This document shows, in pieces, positions 16,317 to 25,037 of a stretch of DNA of 43,055 nucleotides (position 1 is the first letter of the stretch; every line of letters starts with the position of its first letter). Both the position numbers and the translations under genes were made by a program. The stretch spans positions 1-43,055 of the forward strand of contig NZ_JYNL01000039.1 of the NCBI RefSeq assembly GCF_001044235.1, read 5' to 3'. Below the pieces are notes generated by a model that saw only the letters and a program-made list of their open reading frames with translations, did no database searches and had not been told where the DNA came from. The DNA comes from Mycolicibacterium chlorophenolicum. Its GTDB lineage: Bacteria; Actinomycetota; Actinomycetes; Mycobacteriales; Mycobacteriaceae.

Positions 16317-16337
16317 TCTACTGTCGGTGTACGTAGA
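16317..16337. promoter_or_regulatory. BlaI-type box 1 (tlpA-ccdA)
   Basis: TCTACT-N9-CGTAGA, with five of six bases in dyad symmetry. It lies 33-53 bp upstream of the TlpA-like start codon. Confidence 0.6.
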
Positions 16338-16455
16338 GCGTAGGGCAACGCGTCAAGCCCGACGCGCGCGGCCCGTCCACAATAGACGGAGCCAATGCCT
16401 GAGTGTCAGCAATGCGCCAAATGCCAGGGCGCGGCTCGGTGTGGCCGTAAGAATA

Positions 16456-16475
16456 TACTATTCCATGCAGTAGAT
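16456..16475. promoter_or_regulatory. BlaI-type box 2
   Basis: TACT-N9-AGTAGAT, 34 bp upstream of the GTG at 16509. The right half is identical to boxes at 22.5, 24.9 and 34.0 kb. Confidence 0.6.
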
Positions 16476-16508
16476 AGGTAGGTCACGTGTGGTGGCAGAG
16501 AATGGAGT

Positions 16509-17234
16509 GTGATCTCGGCGGCGAGGGAAAGCCCAGGTCCGGCGGTGAAGTCGTCGCGTAAAGGCCGCAAGGCGATCGCGCGAGCGCAGTCGAGGCGGCG
16601 CAGCGGCTGGCTGTGGCTGGCCGCCGGGGTGGTGGCCGCAGCTCCCATCATGGTGATGTTGATCATCACAATCATGAAGTCGCCTGGGCCGCGCACGTCG
16701 GACGCGGAATCGGCTAGCTTGCAGAGCCCGCCGGCGACCATCGCGAAGGGTGCGGAGAACATGCCGCCATGGCCGGCGCCCGCAGATGCGAAAGCCGCGG
16801 TGGCCGCAGCCGGATTGCCGATGCTGGGCAGTGAAGGCTCCGTGGAGCATATTCACACCCACCTCGACGTATTGGTTGATGGCAAGCCCGTGCCGGTGCC
16901 GGCCAATTTGGGCGTCGATAGCAGGCGCGGCAGAATGAGCCCGCTGCACACCCATGACGACAGCGGCGTCATTCACGTCGAGTCACCGGTGAAAAGGAAG
17001 TTCAGCCTGGGCGAGGTCTTCAGCGAATGGCAGGTGAGCTTGTCTGTGAACAACATCGGGGCGCTGCGCGCCGCGGACGGCAAGGTGGTGCGCGTGTTCG
17101 TCAACGGCACACCGCAGACCGGAAACCCGGCGGCCATCATGCTGGGCTCTCGTTTCGAGATCGCGGTGATCTACGGCGCCCCGCAACCCGGTGAGACGAT
17201 TCCATCGAAATATGACTTCCCCGAGGGTGATTAG
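16509..17234 (+). CDS. membrane-anchored His-rich protein
   Basis: 241 aa. The N-terminus is Arg/Lys-rich with one signal-anchor helix (LWLAAGVVAAAPIMVMLIIT), then a Pro/Ala linker. The globular part starts EHIHTHLDVLVDGKPVPVPA and continues SPLHTHDDSGVIHVESP and FSLGEVFSEWQV. The HIHTHLD, LHTHDDSG and IHVESP blocks look like a metal-binding beta-sandwich. I recognise this as a conserved hypothetical family, but no function is established. Export side and His content suit copper or zinc binding. A BlaI-type box precedes it. Confidence 0.75.
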   Translation: MISAARESPGPAVKSSRKGRKAIARAQSRRRSGWLWLAAGVVAAAPIMVMLIITIMKSPGPRTSDAESASLQSPPATIAKGAENMPPWPAPADAKAAVAAAGLPMLGSEGSVEHIHTHLDVLVDGKPVPVPANLGVDSRRGRMSPLHTHDDSGVIHVESPVKRKFSLGEVFSEWQVSLSVNNIGALRAADGKVVRVFVNGTPQTGNPAAIMLGSRFEIAVIYGAPQPGETIPSKYDFPEGD

Positions 17235-17408
17235 GAGTCCTCGAATCGGTGGGGTCAAGGCGCGTCGAAGCAGTCGGGGTGGACCTTGTCTCATAGGGTG
17301 ACAACATTGATTCCCCCGACGGCTGTGCGGCCTTGCTCTACATCGAAGCCCGCGTCCACCGAGTAGATTCGTAGGTGCGATGTTCGATCACGCAGTCGGG
17401 AGGTTCTG

Positions 17409-17732
17409 ATGAGGCAGGCAGTGGACGTCCGTGCCGCCGATGTCGATCGTGAGCGGCTGGTGACCGAACTGCAGCGTCATGCTGCGGCGGGCCGGTTGAG
17501 CATAGACGAGTTCTCCGAGCGGGCCCGCGCCGCCTACCAGGCACACATGATGGGCGAACTCGCCGCACTTTCGGCAGATCTCCCGCCGGATACGAATCCG
17601 CGTGCAGACGCGCCGATCCCGCGCAGAGTGTGGATCGTGCTGGTCTCGATTGCAGTTGTGGTGGCGCTTCTCGGTCTCTCGGCTGTGGCGAATGCCGGGC
17701 CGCTGGTCGGCGGCATGGGTTGTCGCTGGTGA
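17409..17732 (+). CDS. DUF1707 protein with one membrane helix
   Basis: 107 aa from ATG 17409. Residues 6-60 form DUF1707 (VRAADVDRERLVTELQRHAA, GRLSIDEFSERARAAYQA, ELAALSADLP), a short helical domain related in layout to SHOCT. A transmembrane helix (VWIVLVSIAVVVALLGLSAV) and a Cys near the end follow. Function is unknown. Upstream are tandem half-sites AGTAGAT and CGTAG (17362-17374), but no full BlaI-type dyad. Confidence 0.85.
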   Translation: MRQAVDVRAADVDRERLVTELQRHAAAGRLSIDEFSERARAAYQAHMMGELAALSADLPPDTNPRADAPIPRRVWIVLVSIAVVVALLGLSAVANAGPLVGGMGCRW

Positions 17733-17760
17733 TTCAGCAGGCAGAGCCCGCAATAGAATT

Positions 17761-17777
17761 TTTACTAAGTACGTAAA
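17761..17777. promoter_or_regulatory. TTTAC-N7-GTAAA dyad, possible BlaI-type variant
   Basis: TTTAC-TAAGTAC-GTAAA is a perfect 5-7-5 dyad, 61 bp before the small membrane gene at 17838. Half-sites resemble the BlaI-type boxes but the spacing differs. Confidence 0.4.
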
Positions 17778-17837
17778 CCACGGGTGGCGGGCGATCCTCG
17801 GATGATCGCCACAAGTTGAGGAGTTGCGAAGTCTCCG

Positions 17838-18041
17838 TTGCTCTACGCCGTGGCCCTACTGGCCTGCCCGGTCGGCATGGGGTTGATCATGTTCATGATG
17901 ATGCGCGGCCAGAATAAGCCGTCCGCCAACCAGGCGCACGGCGATCCTGGTGATCGCACTGGGGTCGACGCCCTTCGCGCCGAGATCGAGGCGCTCAAGG
18001 CTGCTCGGGCCGCGGACACACCCCAACCCCCGCGGCCGTGA
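17838..18041 (+). CDS. DUF2933-like short membrane protein
   Basis: 67 aa from TTG 17838; an in-frame stop lies just upstream. One helix, LLYAVALLACPVGMGLIMFM, contains the CP motif and Met cluster of the family, followed by a charged coiled-coil-like tail (DALRAEIEALKAARA). The stop overlaps the next GTG (GTGA, 18038-18041). Confidence 0.65.
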   Translation: MLYAVALLACPVGMGLIMFMMMRGQNKPSANQAHGDPGDRTGVDALRAEIEALKAARAADTPQPPRP

Positions 18042-18276
18042 GCACGTGGACGGCGGCTCTGGTCGCCGTTGCGGCGATCGGGCTCACCTATCTTTTGTGC
18101 GTTCGGCCGATGATGCCTGGCCGCCGTCATTGCGGGATGCCCGCAGGCGCGAGCCGCCATGACAGCGAAGGGGCGGCGTCCCGAAACGGGAGATCGCCGA
18201 GTTGCGTGAGGACCTGCGAATACTGAGAGCCCCGGACCAGGTACGCCGACAACAAGACCCGCCGGCCGAGGGCTGA
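18038..18276 (+). pseudogene. short membrane protein, frameshifted
   Basis: GTG 18038. STWTAALVAVAAIGLTYLLC gives one helix, then a Met/His/Cys segment (MMPGRRHCGMP). This frame stops at 18226. The +1 frame carries a natural coiled-coil end, KREIAELREDLRILRAPDQV, to TGA 18276, so a 1-bp indel between about 18150 and 18185 is likely. Coupled to the upstream DUF2933-like gene. Confidence 0.5.
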
Positions 18277-18292
18277 AACCGGTGCGTGATGG

Positions 18293-20022
18293 TCACCCGT
18301 GGTCGAGGTAGATGATCCGGCGGGTTATCAGATGGCTTGGATCGGTGAGGGTTTCGTGGATGATCCGCCCCGCCATGTCGAGTGTGAGCACCGCGTTGAT
18401 CGATGCGGCGGGGTAGCCGAGAGCCAACCGGGTGGGGCCACGGCCTGCGAGGCGTACCGCCTGCGGGGCGGTGCCGTCGGCAAAGGGCTCTTGGGCAAGG
18501 AAGAATTCCGCCGACAGGCTCAGCGGTTGAGGCTCGGCGGGGGCGGTTGTTGAGTCGCTGGTAACCGACTCGTAGACGGTCATCTGACCGGCGGCGCGGG
18601 TTGCGGCCACCGCGTGGGCGAGGTCAGTTCCGCCGGGCAGGGGGGCCACGGCATCAGCAAGCTGACCGAGGCGCCCCGCGCATCGCCGGCCCCAGCCGCC
18701 AGGCTCAGCACGTTTTCTCCGTCAGCCCAGGCGGTCTCGGTCAGGAAACAGCCCTGTCCGCAGCCGCGAAAATCCAGCTCCGTGTCGAGGCCGCCGGGTC
18801 TGTCGAGTCGCCCCGACAGTGTGTAGCGCCGGTCGGGTTCGGCGGCGTAGTAGTCGCTCCGCCGCGGTGCGTGCAGTCGCACCACCAGTTGCCCGTCGCT
18901 GGCCGCCACGGCGACCCCGATCTGGCCGGCAAGTGTCCCCATCGGCAGCACCGGGCCCCGCGATGGCGACCAAAGCGGTTTTGACGAGCAGCGCACGGCC
19001 CTAGGTGGTGGAGAACACCTGTGACAGCGGCAGCAGCACCAGCGCCGAGAGCACCCCGGTGCCGAGGGCGATGACGAAGGTCCACGCCGCCAGGCGCATG
19101 TATCCGTGCAGCACCCAGCGCACTGCGGCGCCGTCGTCTCGCCAGGACAGCACCGCCAGCGTCGTCGTCACGAGCGCACCGACCCAGACCGCTGCGGCCG
19201 CCAGGTGTACCGCGGTCAGCACCGCCCCCCACCATCCGGCAGCGCTATGGGCATGCGATCGCCACCCCTCCGCGCCGACGATCGCCAGCAGCGGCACCAG
19301 CGCCCAGGTTTGAGCGTGCATACGCGTCAACGCCAATGCCGCGACCACGCCGACGGCCTCAAGTTGCGGTGCCCCACACAGCGCTAACCTGCCCGGCCTC
19401 TGCGACGACTTGGACGGCCAGGCCCACAGTGGCTGCCAGCGCCGCCGCCAGAGCACCGATGACCGGTGACCGCGGCGCCGCCAGCCGCGGCTTCTCGGCG
19501 CGCGCTGAGCAATGGATCGTTGGGCGATGAGCCCCCCAACGGCGATCGCGAACCCGGCGAACAGCACCCACCGCAACGCAGCCGACCACCAGGCCGTCGA
19601 TGCTGTGCCGGCACTTGCCGCGGCGGCGGTCAACGCATAGCCGACACCGAACCGAAACTCCTCCTCCACCAGGTCGCCATCGGTGCCGGTGACCCGCCAG
19701 CGCACAGTGTAGCTGCCCGGGGGCACTGGGGCCGCCGGGTGAGCGGTCACCACCTGCGCGCCGTCTGATGTCGTCGCCTGGCTGGTCGCCACGGTACGGC
19801 CGTTCTCATCGAGCAGCACAACCGCATTGGGGCCGATCGAGACGGACTCGTTGAAATCAACGTGATCGCTTCTGGCGCAACTGATACCGCGGTATCGGCG
19901 ACAGGCTCGGTGAACAGCAGCGTCGGATGCGCCGCCGCCGGGCCAGCAACCCCCAGACCCAGAACCGCGAGTGCGACCACGATGCCGAGCAGCCCCGCGG
20001 TGCGGCGCAGGCCGGTGGTCAT
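18293..20022 (-). pseudogene. CopC-CopD fusion copper protein, heavily damaged
   Basis: Reading from 20022: a signal peptide (LGIVVALAVLGLGVAGPAAA), then CopC starting at AHPTLLFTEP. After a lost G near 19857 it continues FNESVSIGPNAVVLLDENGR to VEEEFRFGVG. CopD helices follow in alternating frames (LRWVLFAGFAIAVGG, VIGALAAALAATVGLAVQVV, LLAIVGAEGW, TAVHLAAAAVWVGAL). After VFSTT an in-frame TAG (19001-19003) replaces an expected Tyr of YGRALLVKTALVAI. A C-terminal domain (GQIGVAVAASDGQLVVRLHA, GCGQGCFL) ends at 18293 after another shift. At least four indels plus one nonsense codon. CopC/CopD proteins handle periplasmic copper and its import. Confidence 0.75.
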
Positions 20023-20288
20023 CTCACGGCGGGGCGGCGATCCAACTGCCGCCGGAGTTTGCGCTCGGACAGACGCCTACAGGAAAACGGGCGACTGTGA
20101 CCAGAACCCCGGGCGCGCACAGCACGCCCGCCTCGGAGGCAAGGTGGCGGCCCACCTCGGTGCCGAGGTCGACCTCGGTCACCGACAGCGAATACTCGTT
20201 GCCTAAGGCGCTCAAGGACTCCCTTGGAGAGCTCGCACAGCCCGCACGAGGTTTGGGTAAGCAGCGTGACCTCGACCGGTGCGGTCAC
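20019..20288 (-). pseudogene. glutaredoxin-like protein, two frameshifts
   Basis: VTLLTQTSCGLCELSKGVLE gives the CxxC redox motif near the N-terminus. The central part is in another frame (NEYSLSVTEVDLGTEVGRHL, LCAPGVLV), and the end returns to the first frame (RPFSCRRLSERKLRRQLDRR). The spliced protein is a DUF836/glutaredoxin-like thiol protein of about 89 aa. It overlaps the CopC-CopD start by 4 nt and the redoxin relic upstream, so the three formed one operon. Confidence 0.65.
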
Positions 20289-20575
20289 TGAACGCGCCCG
20301 GTCGTGAGATCGGCGAGCACCGTGTCGGTCGGCATGAACATCATGAACTTGGGGGGCCCGCCCCGTAGTCGGCGCGCCATCGAATCGTCCCGTCCGGGCC
20401 GACCAGCACGAAACTGTGACCGTCGCGCATATCGCCGATCATCCCAGATCGGCGCCATAGGCGCGAGACGGCCAGGCCAGGGTTGCACAGCACCGGGGTC
20501 GCCAGTCTTCGTCGGCCTCTCTAGGCTTGATAAGCGTCGCCGGATCGGTGGTGATCGACACCAGGGCGTCCACAT
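20285..20575 (-). pseudogene. redoxin (AhpC/TSA-type) C-terminal relic
   Basis: Pieces in successive frames read ALVSITTDPATL, GHSFVLVGPDGTIRWRADYG and PPKFMMFMPTDTVLADLTTG. This is the second half of a thioredoxin-fold peroxiredoxin-like protein. The N-terminal catalytic part is missing. On the other side lies an oppositely oriented M56 relic starting at 20681. Confidence 0.55.
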
Positions 20576-20680
20576 TTACCGCCCGCAGACCAGTTTGGTT
20601 TTATTTGAGGTCGCGGTAATTTCAACACGGCTGACACGACAGCCCCTCCTGGCAGGACAGCAGGCACCGAGCGGCTGGGG

Positions 20681-21455
20681 ATGCAGGTCGGCCCCGTGGT
20701 GGCGACGTTGGTCTTGTCGGTGTTCGTGGTTCCGCTGGGATACCGCGATGGCGGTTCCCTGATGAGCGTGCGTGCCCGCAGTCGTCAGCACGCGCAGTCC
20801 GCGCGCATCGTCGGTCGCAGTTCGCCGGTGTGGACGGCCTCGTCGTCGATGCGCCGTAGAAACCGACGTACTACCTCGGCGGAAGCCCCCGTGGTGATGA
20901 GCAGCGCGGGCGGTCGCCACCCTGCAGCGCCCCAATCTGGACGCGGTGTTGGCCCATGAGCGCACGCATCTGGCCGGGCGGCACCACTTGCTGCTCTCAG
21001 AGACCAGGGCCCTGAAGACCAGCCTGCGTAGGACCCGATTGTTCAGCGTCGCCGATGCCAGATTTCGAAACTGCTGGAAGCGTGCGCCGACGACACCTCC
21101 GCCCGCCGCCACCGCGCCGCGTCGCTGGTGGTAGCAATCGCCGCTTTTGCCGGTGCCGATCCAATCTCGGCTGCCGCATTGGGCGCCAGCACCGTCGGGG
21201 TGTGCGCGCATCCCCAGACTCATCGAACCCGACACCACGGTGCGACGGCTGGGTGCCCATGTGTCGCTGGCCGCGATTACGGGCGCTGTTCTCGCCACTC
21301 CGATAGTCCCCGTGCGGGCTGCGTTATCAAGTTTTGTCGCCTGCGGTCCCTTCACTGCCCCAGGCGGGCTGGGCTGTGAGATCGGCAGGCTTGCAGTAGA
21401 ACCCAAGGATGCGGTACATCGGCAGCGCGACGTGACTTCGAAGATGCGTCGATGA
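20681..21455 (+). pseudogene. M56 (BlaR1/MecR1-type) peptidase relic
   Basis: A first membrane helix (GPVVATLVLSVFVVPLG) is followed by RARSRQHAQSARIVGR. In other frames come LDAVLAHERTHLAGRHHLLL with the HExxH zinc motif (HERTH), a degraded ACADDTSAR segment, and later VGVCARIPRL and VSLAAITGAVLATP. At least three frameshifts are needed. It would be a third M56 protein of this window, related to those at 35893 and 37501. No BlaI gene remains next to it. Confidence 0.6.
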
Positions 21456-21599
21456 TGTTGAGCATGGCCAGTGCCGCGCGCCTCCTCACCATGGCTGTAT
21501 CGACTGGTGTCCGTGCCTGTTCGCGCTTGCGAGCAGGCCGCAGCCAGGGTTAGTGATGGCCAAGCAGCGCCTGGGTGCCTTGTGAGTCCTGACCTGAGT

Positions 21600-22432
21600 C
21601 TATTCGCCCAGCTCGATGGGAACGCCGACTAACGACCCGTATTTGGTCCAGCTGCCGTCGTAGTTCTTCACGTCGGCGTGCTCGAGCGTTTATGTAGGAC
21701 AAACCAAGTGTGCAAGGACCGCTCACCGATGCGGCAGTAGGCAATTGTCGGCTTGGATCCGTCAAGACCGGCGTGCGCGTAGATGGCCCTAAGGTCCTCG
21801 TCGGACTTGAACGTGCCGTCTTCGTTGGCCGCCCTACTCAGGGCACATTGAGCGCGCCAGGGATGTGGCCGGCGCGCTGTGCCTGCTCCTGCGGCAGGGT
21901 TAGCGGGCGCGAGAATCTTGCCGGAGAATTCATCCGGTGAGCGGACGTCGACGAGGTTCTTCTGCCCGATCGCGGCGACGACCTCATCACGGAACGCGCG
22001 GATGCTGTGGTCGGGTGCCTCGGCCTTGTATTCGGTGATCGGGCGCCTCACCATCTCGGTGGAAAACGCGCGGCCGTCGAGTTCCCACTTCTTACGGCCA
22101 CCGTCGAGCAACTTGACCTTCTCGTGGCCGTAGAGCTTGAAATACCAGTACGCGTAGGCGGCGAACCAATTGTTGTTGCCGCCGTAGAGGATCACCGTGT
22201 CTTCGGTGGAGATGCCGCGATCGGAGAGGAGTTGCGAGAACTGGTCTTGATTGACGAAGTCGCGGCGCACCGGGTCCTGCAGGTCGATCCTCCAGTCAAG
22301 CTTCACCGCACCCTCGATGTGCCCGCTCTCATACGCGGTGGTGTCTTCGTCTACCTCGACGACCGCGATGTTCGGATTGTCCAAGTTGCGCTCGACCCAG
22401 TCGGCGGTGACCAAGAAGTCATTGCGACTCAT
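21600..22432 (-). pseudogene. CysA/SseA-type thiosulfate sulfurtransferase, three indels
   Basis: MSRNDFLVTADWVERNLDNP starts the inactive first rhodanese domain (YESGHIEGAVKLDW). The second domain has LVDVRSPDEFSGKILAPAN and the catalytic loop YCRIGERS. An extra C near 21890 and a missing G near 21847 compensate each other. A missing T near 21688 shifts the end, whose other frame reads NYDGSWTKYGSLVGVPIELG to TAG 21600. After repair the length is 277 aa, equal to mycobacterial CysA-type enzymes. The shifted frame stops at about 21668, losing only the C-terminal tail. A perfect BlaI-type dyad is 81 bp upstream. Confidence 0.8.
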
Positions 22433-22512
22433 ACGGGTAGTCCTAACCGGTTAGGTGACTGGTGATCCTTGCGATAGCGGAGTGTTGCCGCCACGAACAT
22501 CGACACCGAATT

Positions 22513-22535
22513 ATCTACTGACCCTAATAGTAGAT
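22513..22535. promoter_or_regulatory. BlaI-type box 3 (sulfurtransferase), perfect 7-9-7 dyad
   Basis: ATCTACT-N9-AGTAGAT, the most symmetrical of the set, 81-103 bp upstream of the sulfurtransferase start codon on the minus strand. Confidence 0.7.
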
Positions 22536-23059
22536 GATGGTTGCGGGCGCCTCACTGCCGGATGTTCCGGCGGGCCAAGCGTGCGGCGGTGCAACCGGCG
22601 AGACGTCGCGAATGCCGCCACACTTAGGGTGCGCGAGCTGAACCGCTCGGTGTCGGGCGGATGGCATGCCGATCGCCCAGAGGGTGTCTTGGCCTAGGCA
22701 TATGACGATGAGACCGCGCCAACCCCGCCGGCCAGCGGGGCGCGGCCAGCGCGGGTGTACACGGTACTAATAACACCACCGCAGCGTCGAGAGTGTCATC
22801 GTTAGAGCGCACGCATCGCCATGCCGGGCGACCATTTTGACAGGAACGCGCGCTGAGGCTTCGGCGCGTTCGGCAAGCCCGCGCGGACGCCTTCAGGTTC
22901 ACGACCACTACTTCAGCAACAGGAAATAATGCCGGTTTTTAGATCGGCAGGAGAGAAAGGTGCGGCTGCTGATCGATGCCTCGCGTTAACGACTCGGCAA
23001 AGAGGCCAGAAATCGTCCCGCCAGACGGACGCGGAGTCGATGGCCTTTATCGCCAAACG
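22536..23059. other. about 520 bp without a recognised gene
   Basis: No protein-like frame, repeat or RNA gene was recognised. The right end (from about 22960) may hold the lost 5' part of the DUF302 relic. Confidence 0.4.
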
Positions 23060-23365
23060 ACGTAGAGGTCAAGGCGACTCTGTTCTCCGAACTCGGCACT
23101 GATCTGAGAATTAAGTGATGCTGGGTGCTGCAATTCACCGCCAGCCCATCGTGCCATCGATGTCAATCACCAGATCGGCCTGTTGCTTCCATGCAATGTC
23201 GTGGTGCGCACCGATCCGGCCGCCGACGGCACCGTCATTGTCGACGCGCTGCATCCGCAGGCGACGGTGCAAGTTGCGGACCAGCCGTCTGCGCGCCGGA
23301 GCCGACGAGGCGGCGGCCATGTCGCGCAGGGCAATCGAATCGCTGACCCACACGAGCGCGGGTAG
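23060..23365 (+). pseudogene. DUF302 relic
   Basis: In changing frames: VEVKATLFSELGTDLR, then IGLLLPCNVVVRTDPAADGT and IVDALHPQATVQVAD. The last two align well by eye with the intact DUF302 protein at 8537 (IGLLLPCNVVVRADPTDQNT). The 5' third is missing and at least two frameshifts are present. A duplicated, decayed copy. Confidence 0.65.
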
Positions 23366-23497
23366 CTGAGCGGACGCGGACCACTCGCCCGATCATCGGC
23401 TTCTGAAGTCCATAGCGGCCCCGATTCCCCACCGCGACGAGTGCGGCTCGGCGGATTCGAAGACGAAGGTCACCGCGGCGGCGGCCAGTGGACGGGG

Positions 23498-24715
23498 TCA
23501 GGCGATTCGGTTCCGTGCCGGGGAGAAACGCTCGAGCTGGACGGGTGGTCCCTCGGGTGGTGGGGGTGGTAAGACGCGGGGTCGTCCGTCGGTCACGAGG
23601 GAGACCACAGCGTTTTGTCGGTCCACGTTCAATGTGCCGTGCTGAAAGTTCTGCACAATCCATTGCGGCTCATGAAGCTGGCCGCTGGTAGGCAGGCCGA
23701 GCGGGCTGCGCTCGTAGCCCAACGTCGCCCAAGCGTCATATATTGGTCCGGTTATCGGGTGGGCGCCGGTAGCTTGTGACCAGTAGATTGCTCCGTGAGC
23801 GAAGATGACGTAGCGCGCCTGGCCCACACCGGGCGCTTCCGGCGATCTCGCCGTACCCAACACACCATCTGCACCGCCCAATGCTTGCCATTGCGCGTAT
23901 ATCGCCCCACCCCGTAGTGATTCCTGTAGGTCTTCTGCGCTTGGCGGTTGGTTCAAACGGGCGGCGATATCGCGGATTCGATCTAAAAAGGCGTAGGCCG
24001 CGTTGCCCGGACACTCGGTGTCGCCGACATCACGGTGGGCGAAGATGCTTGGCAGGGACCGAGTCATGCCCTGCGGGACCCGGGTATACGTGCCCCCGGT
24101 TGATGTCAGCGTGGCGGTGCCTTTGGGATCGATTCCTGCGAGCGCCAGCCGCCATCCCAGCAACCGTCCGACCGATCGCAGCTGTGCCGCTGTCGGCACT
24201 TCTTTACCGAAGTCACCGATTAGGCATACCGCCCAGGTGTCCTTATTGAACCCGCCCGTGTGAGAGCCTTCGACCGGCTTATCCAGCCCGCCGAATCTGC
24301 CTTCAAAAACTTGACCGTGGCGGTCGACAAGCGCGTTGTAGGCGACGTCACCCCAACCCATCGTACGAGTGTGGTAGGTGAAGATAGAGCGCACGATCGC
24401 GGCCGACTCGTTCGCCGCATAGTTGTTGCCCGTTGCGGAGTGGTGAACGATTGCGGCGCGAATCATGTTGTCGTACACCGGTGCAGCCCGCCTCATCGAC
24501 TCGTCGGCACCCCATTGACTTCGACTGATGATCGGAACGGGCGGCGGGTTCGCGCGAGGATCTGCCGACAGCGGTGGTTGTCCTTGCACCGGAGGTGTGG
24601 CTAGCAGTAACGGTGCGGCTCCTATTCCGAGGACTGCCGGGGCGGCTGCCGCCATTCGCAGGACGTCGCGCCGCGAAACGGGTCGCCTGCGTTCGCAGGT
24701 GCACCGATCACACAC
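23498..24715 (-). CDS. PGRP-type N-acetylmuramoyl-L-alanine amidase with LGFP repeats, Tat-exported
   Basis: 405 aa, intact. It starts CDRCTCERRRPVSRRDVLRM, and SRRDVLRM plus a hydrophobic stretch is a Tat signal. The amidase_2/PGRP domain runs from about residue 60, with IISRSQWGADES, IVHHSATGNNY, HTGGFNKDTW and FAHRDVGDTECPG, supplying zinc ligands His, His and Cys. The C-terminal LGFP-like repeats (YAQWQALGGADGVLG, YDAWATLGYERSPLGLPT) bind the cell surface. A similar layout is known in mycobacterial Rv3811-type proteins. It cleaves stem peptide from MurNAc. Divergent from lgt, with a shared BlaI-type box between them. Confidence 0.88.
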   Translation of the reverse strand: MCDRCTCERRRPVSRRDVLRMAAAAPAVLGIGAAPLLLATPPVQGQPPLSADPRANPPPVPIISRSQWGADESMRRAAPVYDNMIRAAIVHHSATGNNYAANESAAIVRSIFTYHTRTMGWGDVAYNALVDRHGQVFEGRFGGLDKPVEGSHTGGFNKDTWAVCLIGDFGKEVPTAAQLRSVGRLLGWRLALAGIDPKGTATLTSTGGTYTRVPQGMTRSLPSIFAHRDVGDTECPGNAAYAFLDRIRDIAARLNQPPSAEDLQESLRGGAIYAQWQALGGADGVLGTARSPEAPGVGQARYVIFAHGAIYWSQATGAHPITGPIYDAWATLGYERSPLGLPTSGQLHEPQWIVQNFQHGTLNVDRQNAVVSLVTDGRPRVLPPPPPEGPPVQLERFSPARNRIA

Positions 24716-24876
24716 GGCTTGAGATTAAACCGCACCAGTCGGTCAGCAGCCGCGCCGCGCCGTCGTGGTCACCCGCGAAGTGGCGTCTCTGGCTTAGCTA
24801 CATAGGTAGTGGTGGTCTATCTTCTTGGCGGGATGTTGCCCTGGCCGGGCGCGGCGCTGGCACTTGGCTCGTGGAG

Positions 24877-24896
24877 TACGTTACTACTCAGTAGAT
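24877..24896. promoter_or_regulatory. BlaI-type box 4 (amidase / lgt divergent region)
   Basis: TACG-N9-AGTAGAT. It lies between the divergent amidase (start 24715) and lgt (start 25038). A nested CTACTCAGTAG dyad (24885-24895) and a CTAC-N4-GTAG dyad at 24798-24809 accompany it. Confidence 0.55.
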
Positions 24897-25037
24897 GGGA
24901 GGAGCCGTTCTGAGGCGCTGTGGGCACGCAAAGCGAGCCTTAGTCGCTCCACCGCGGGCGATTGGGTGTGGAGTTGTTGGGCTTCAGCATGGTTAGCGTT
25001 GAGGAGCCCATCGCGGAGTGCAGAGGGAGAGGTTGTT

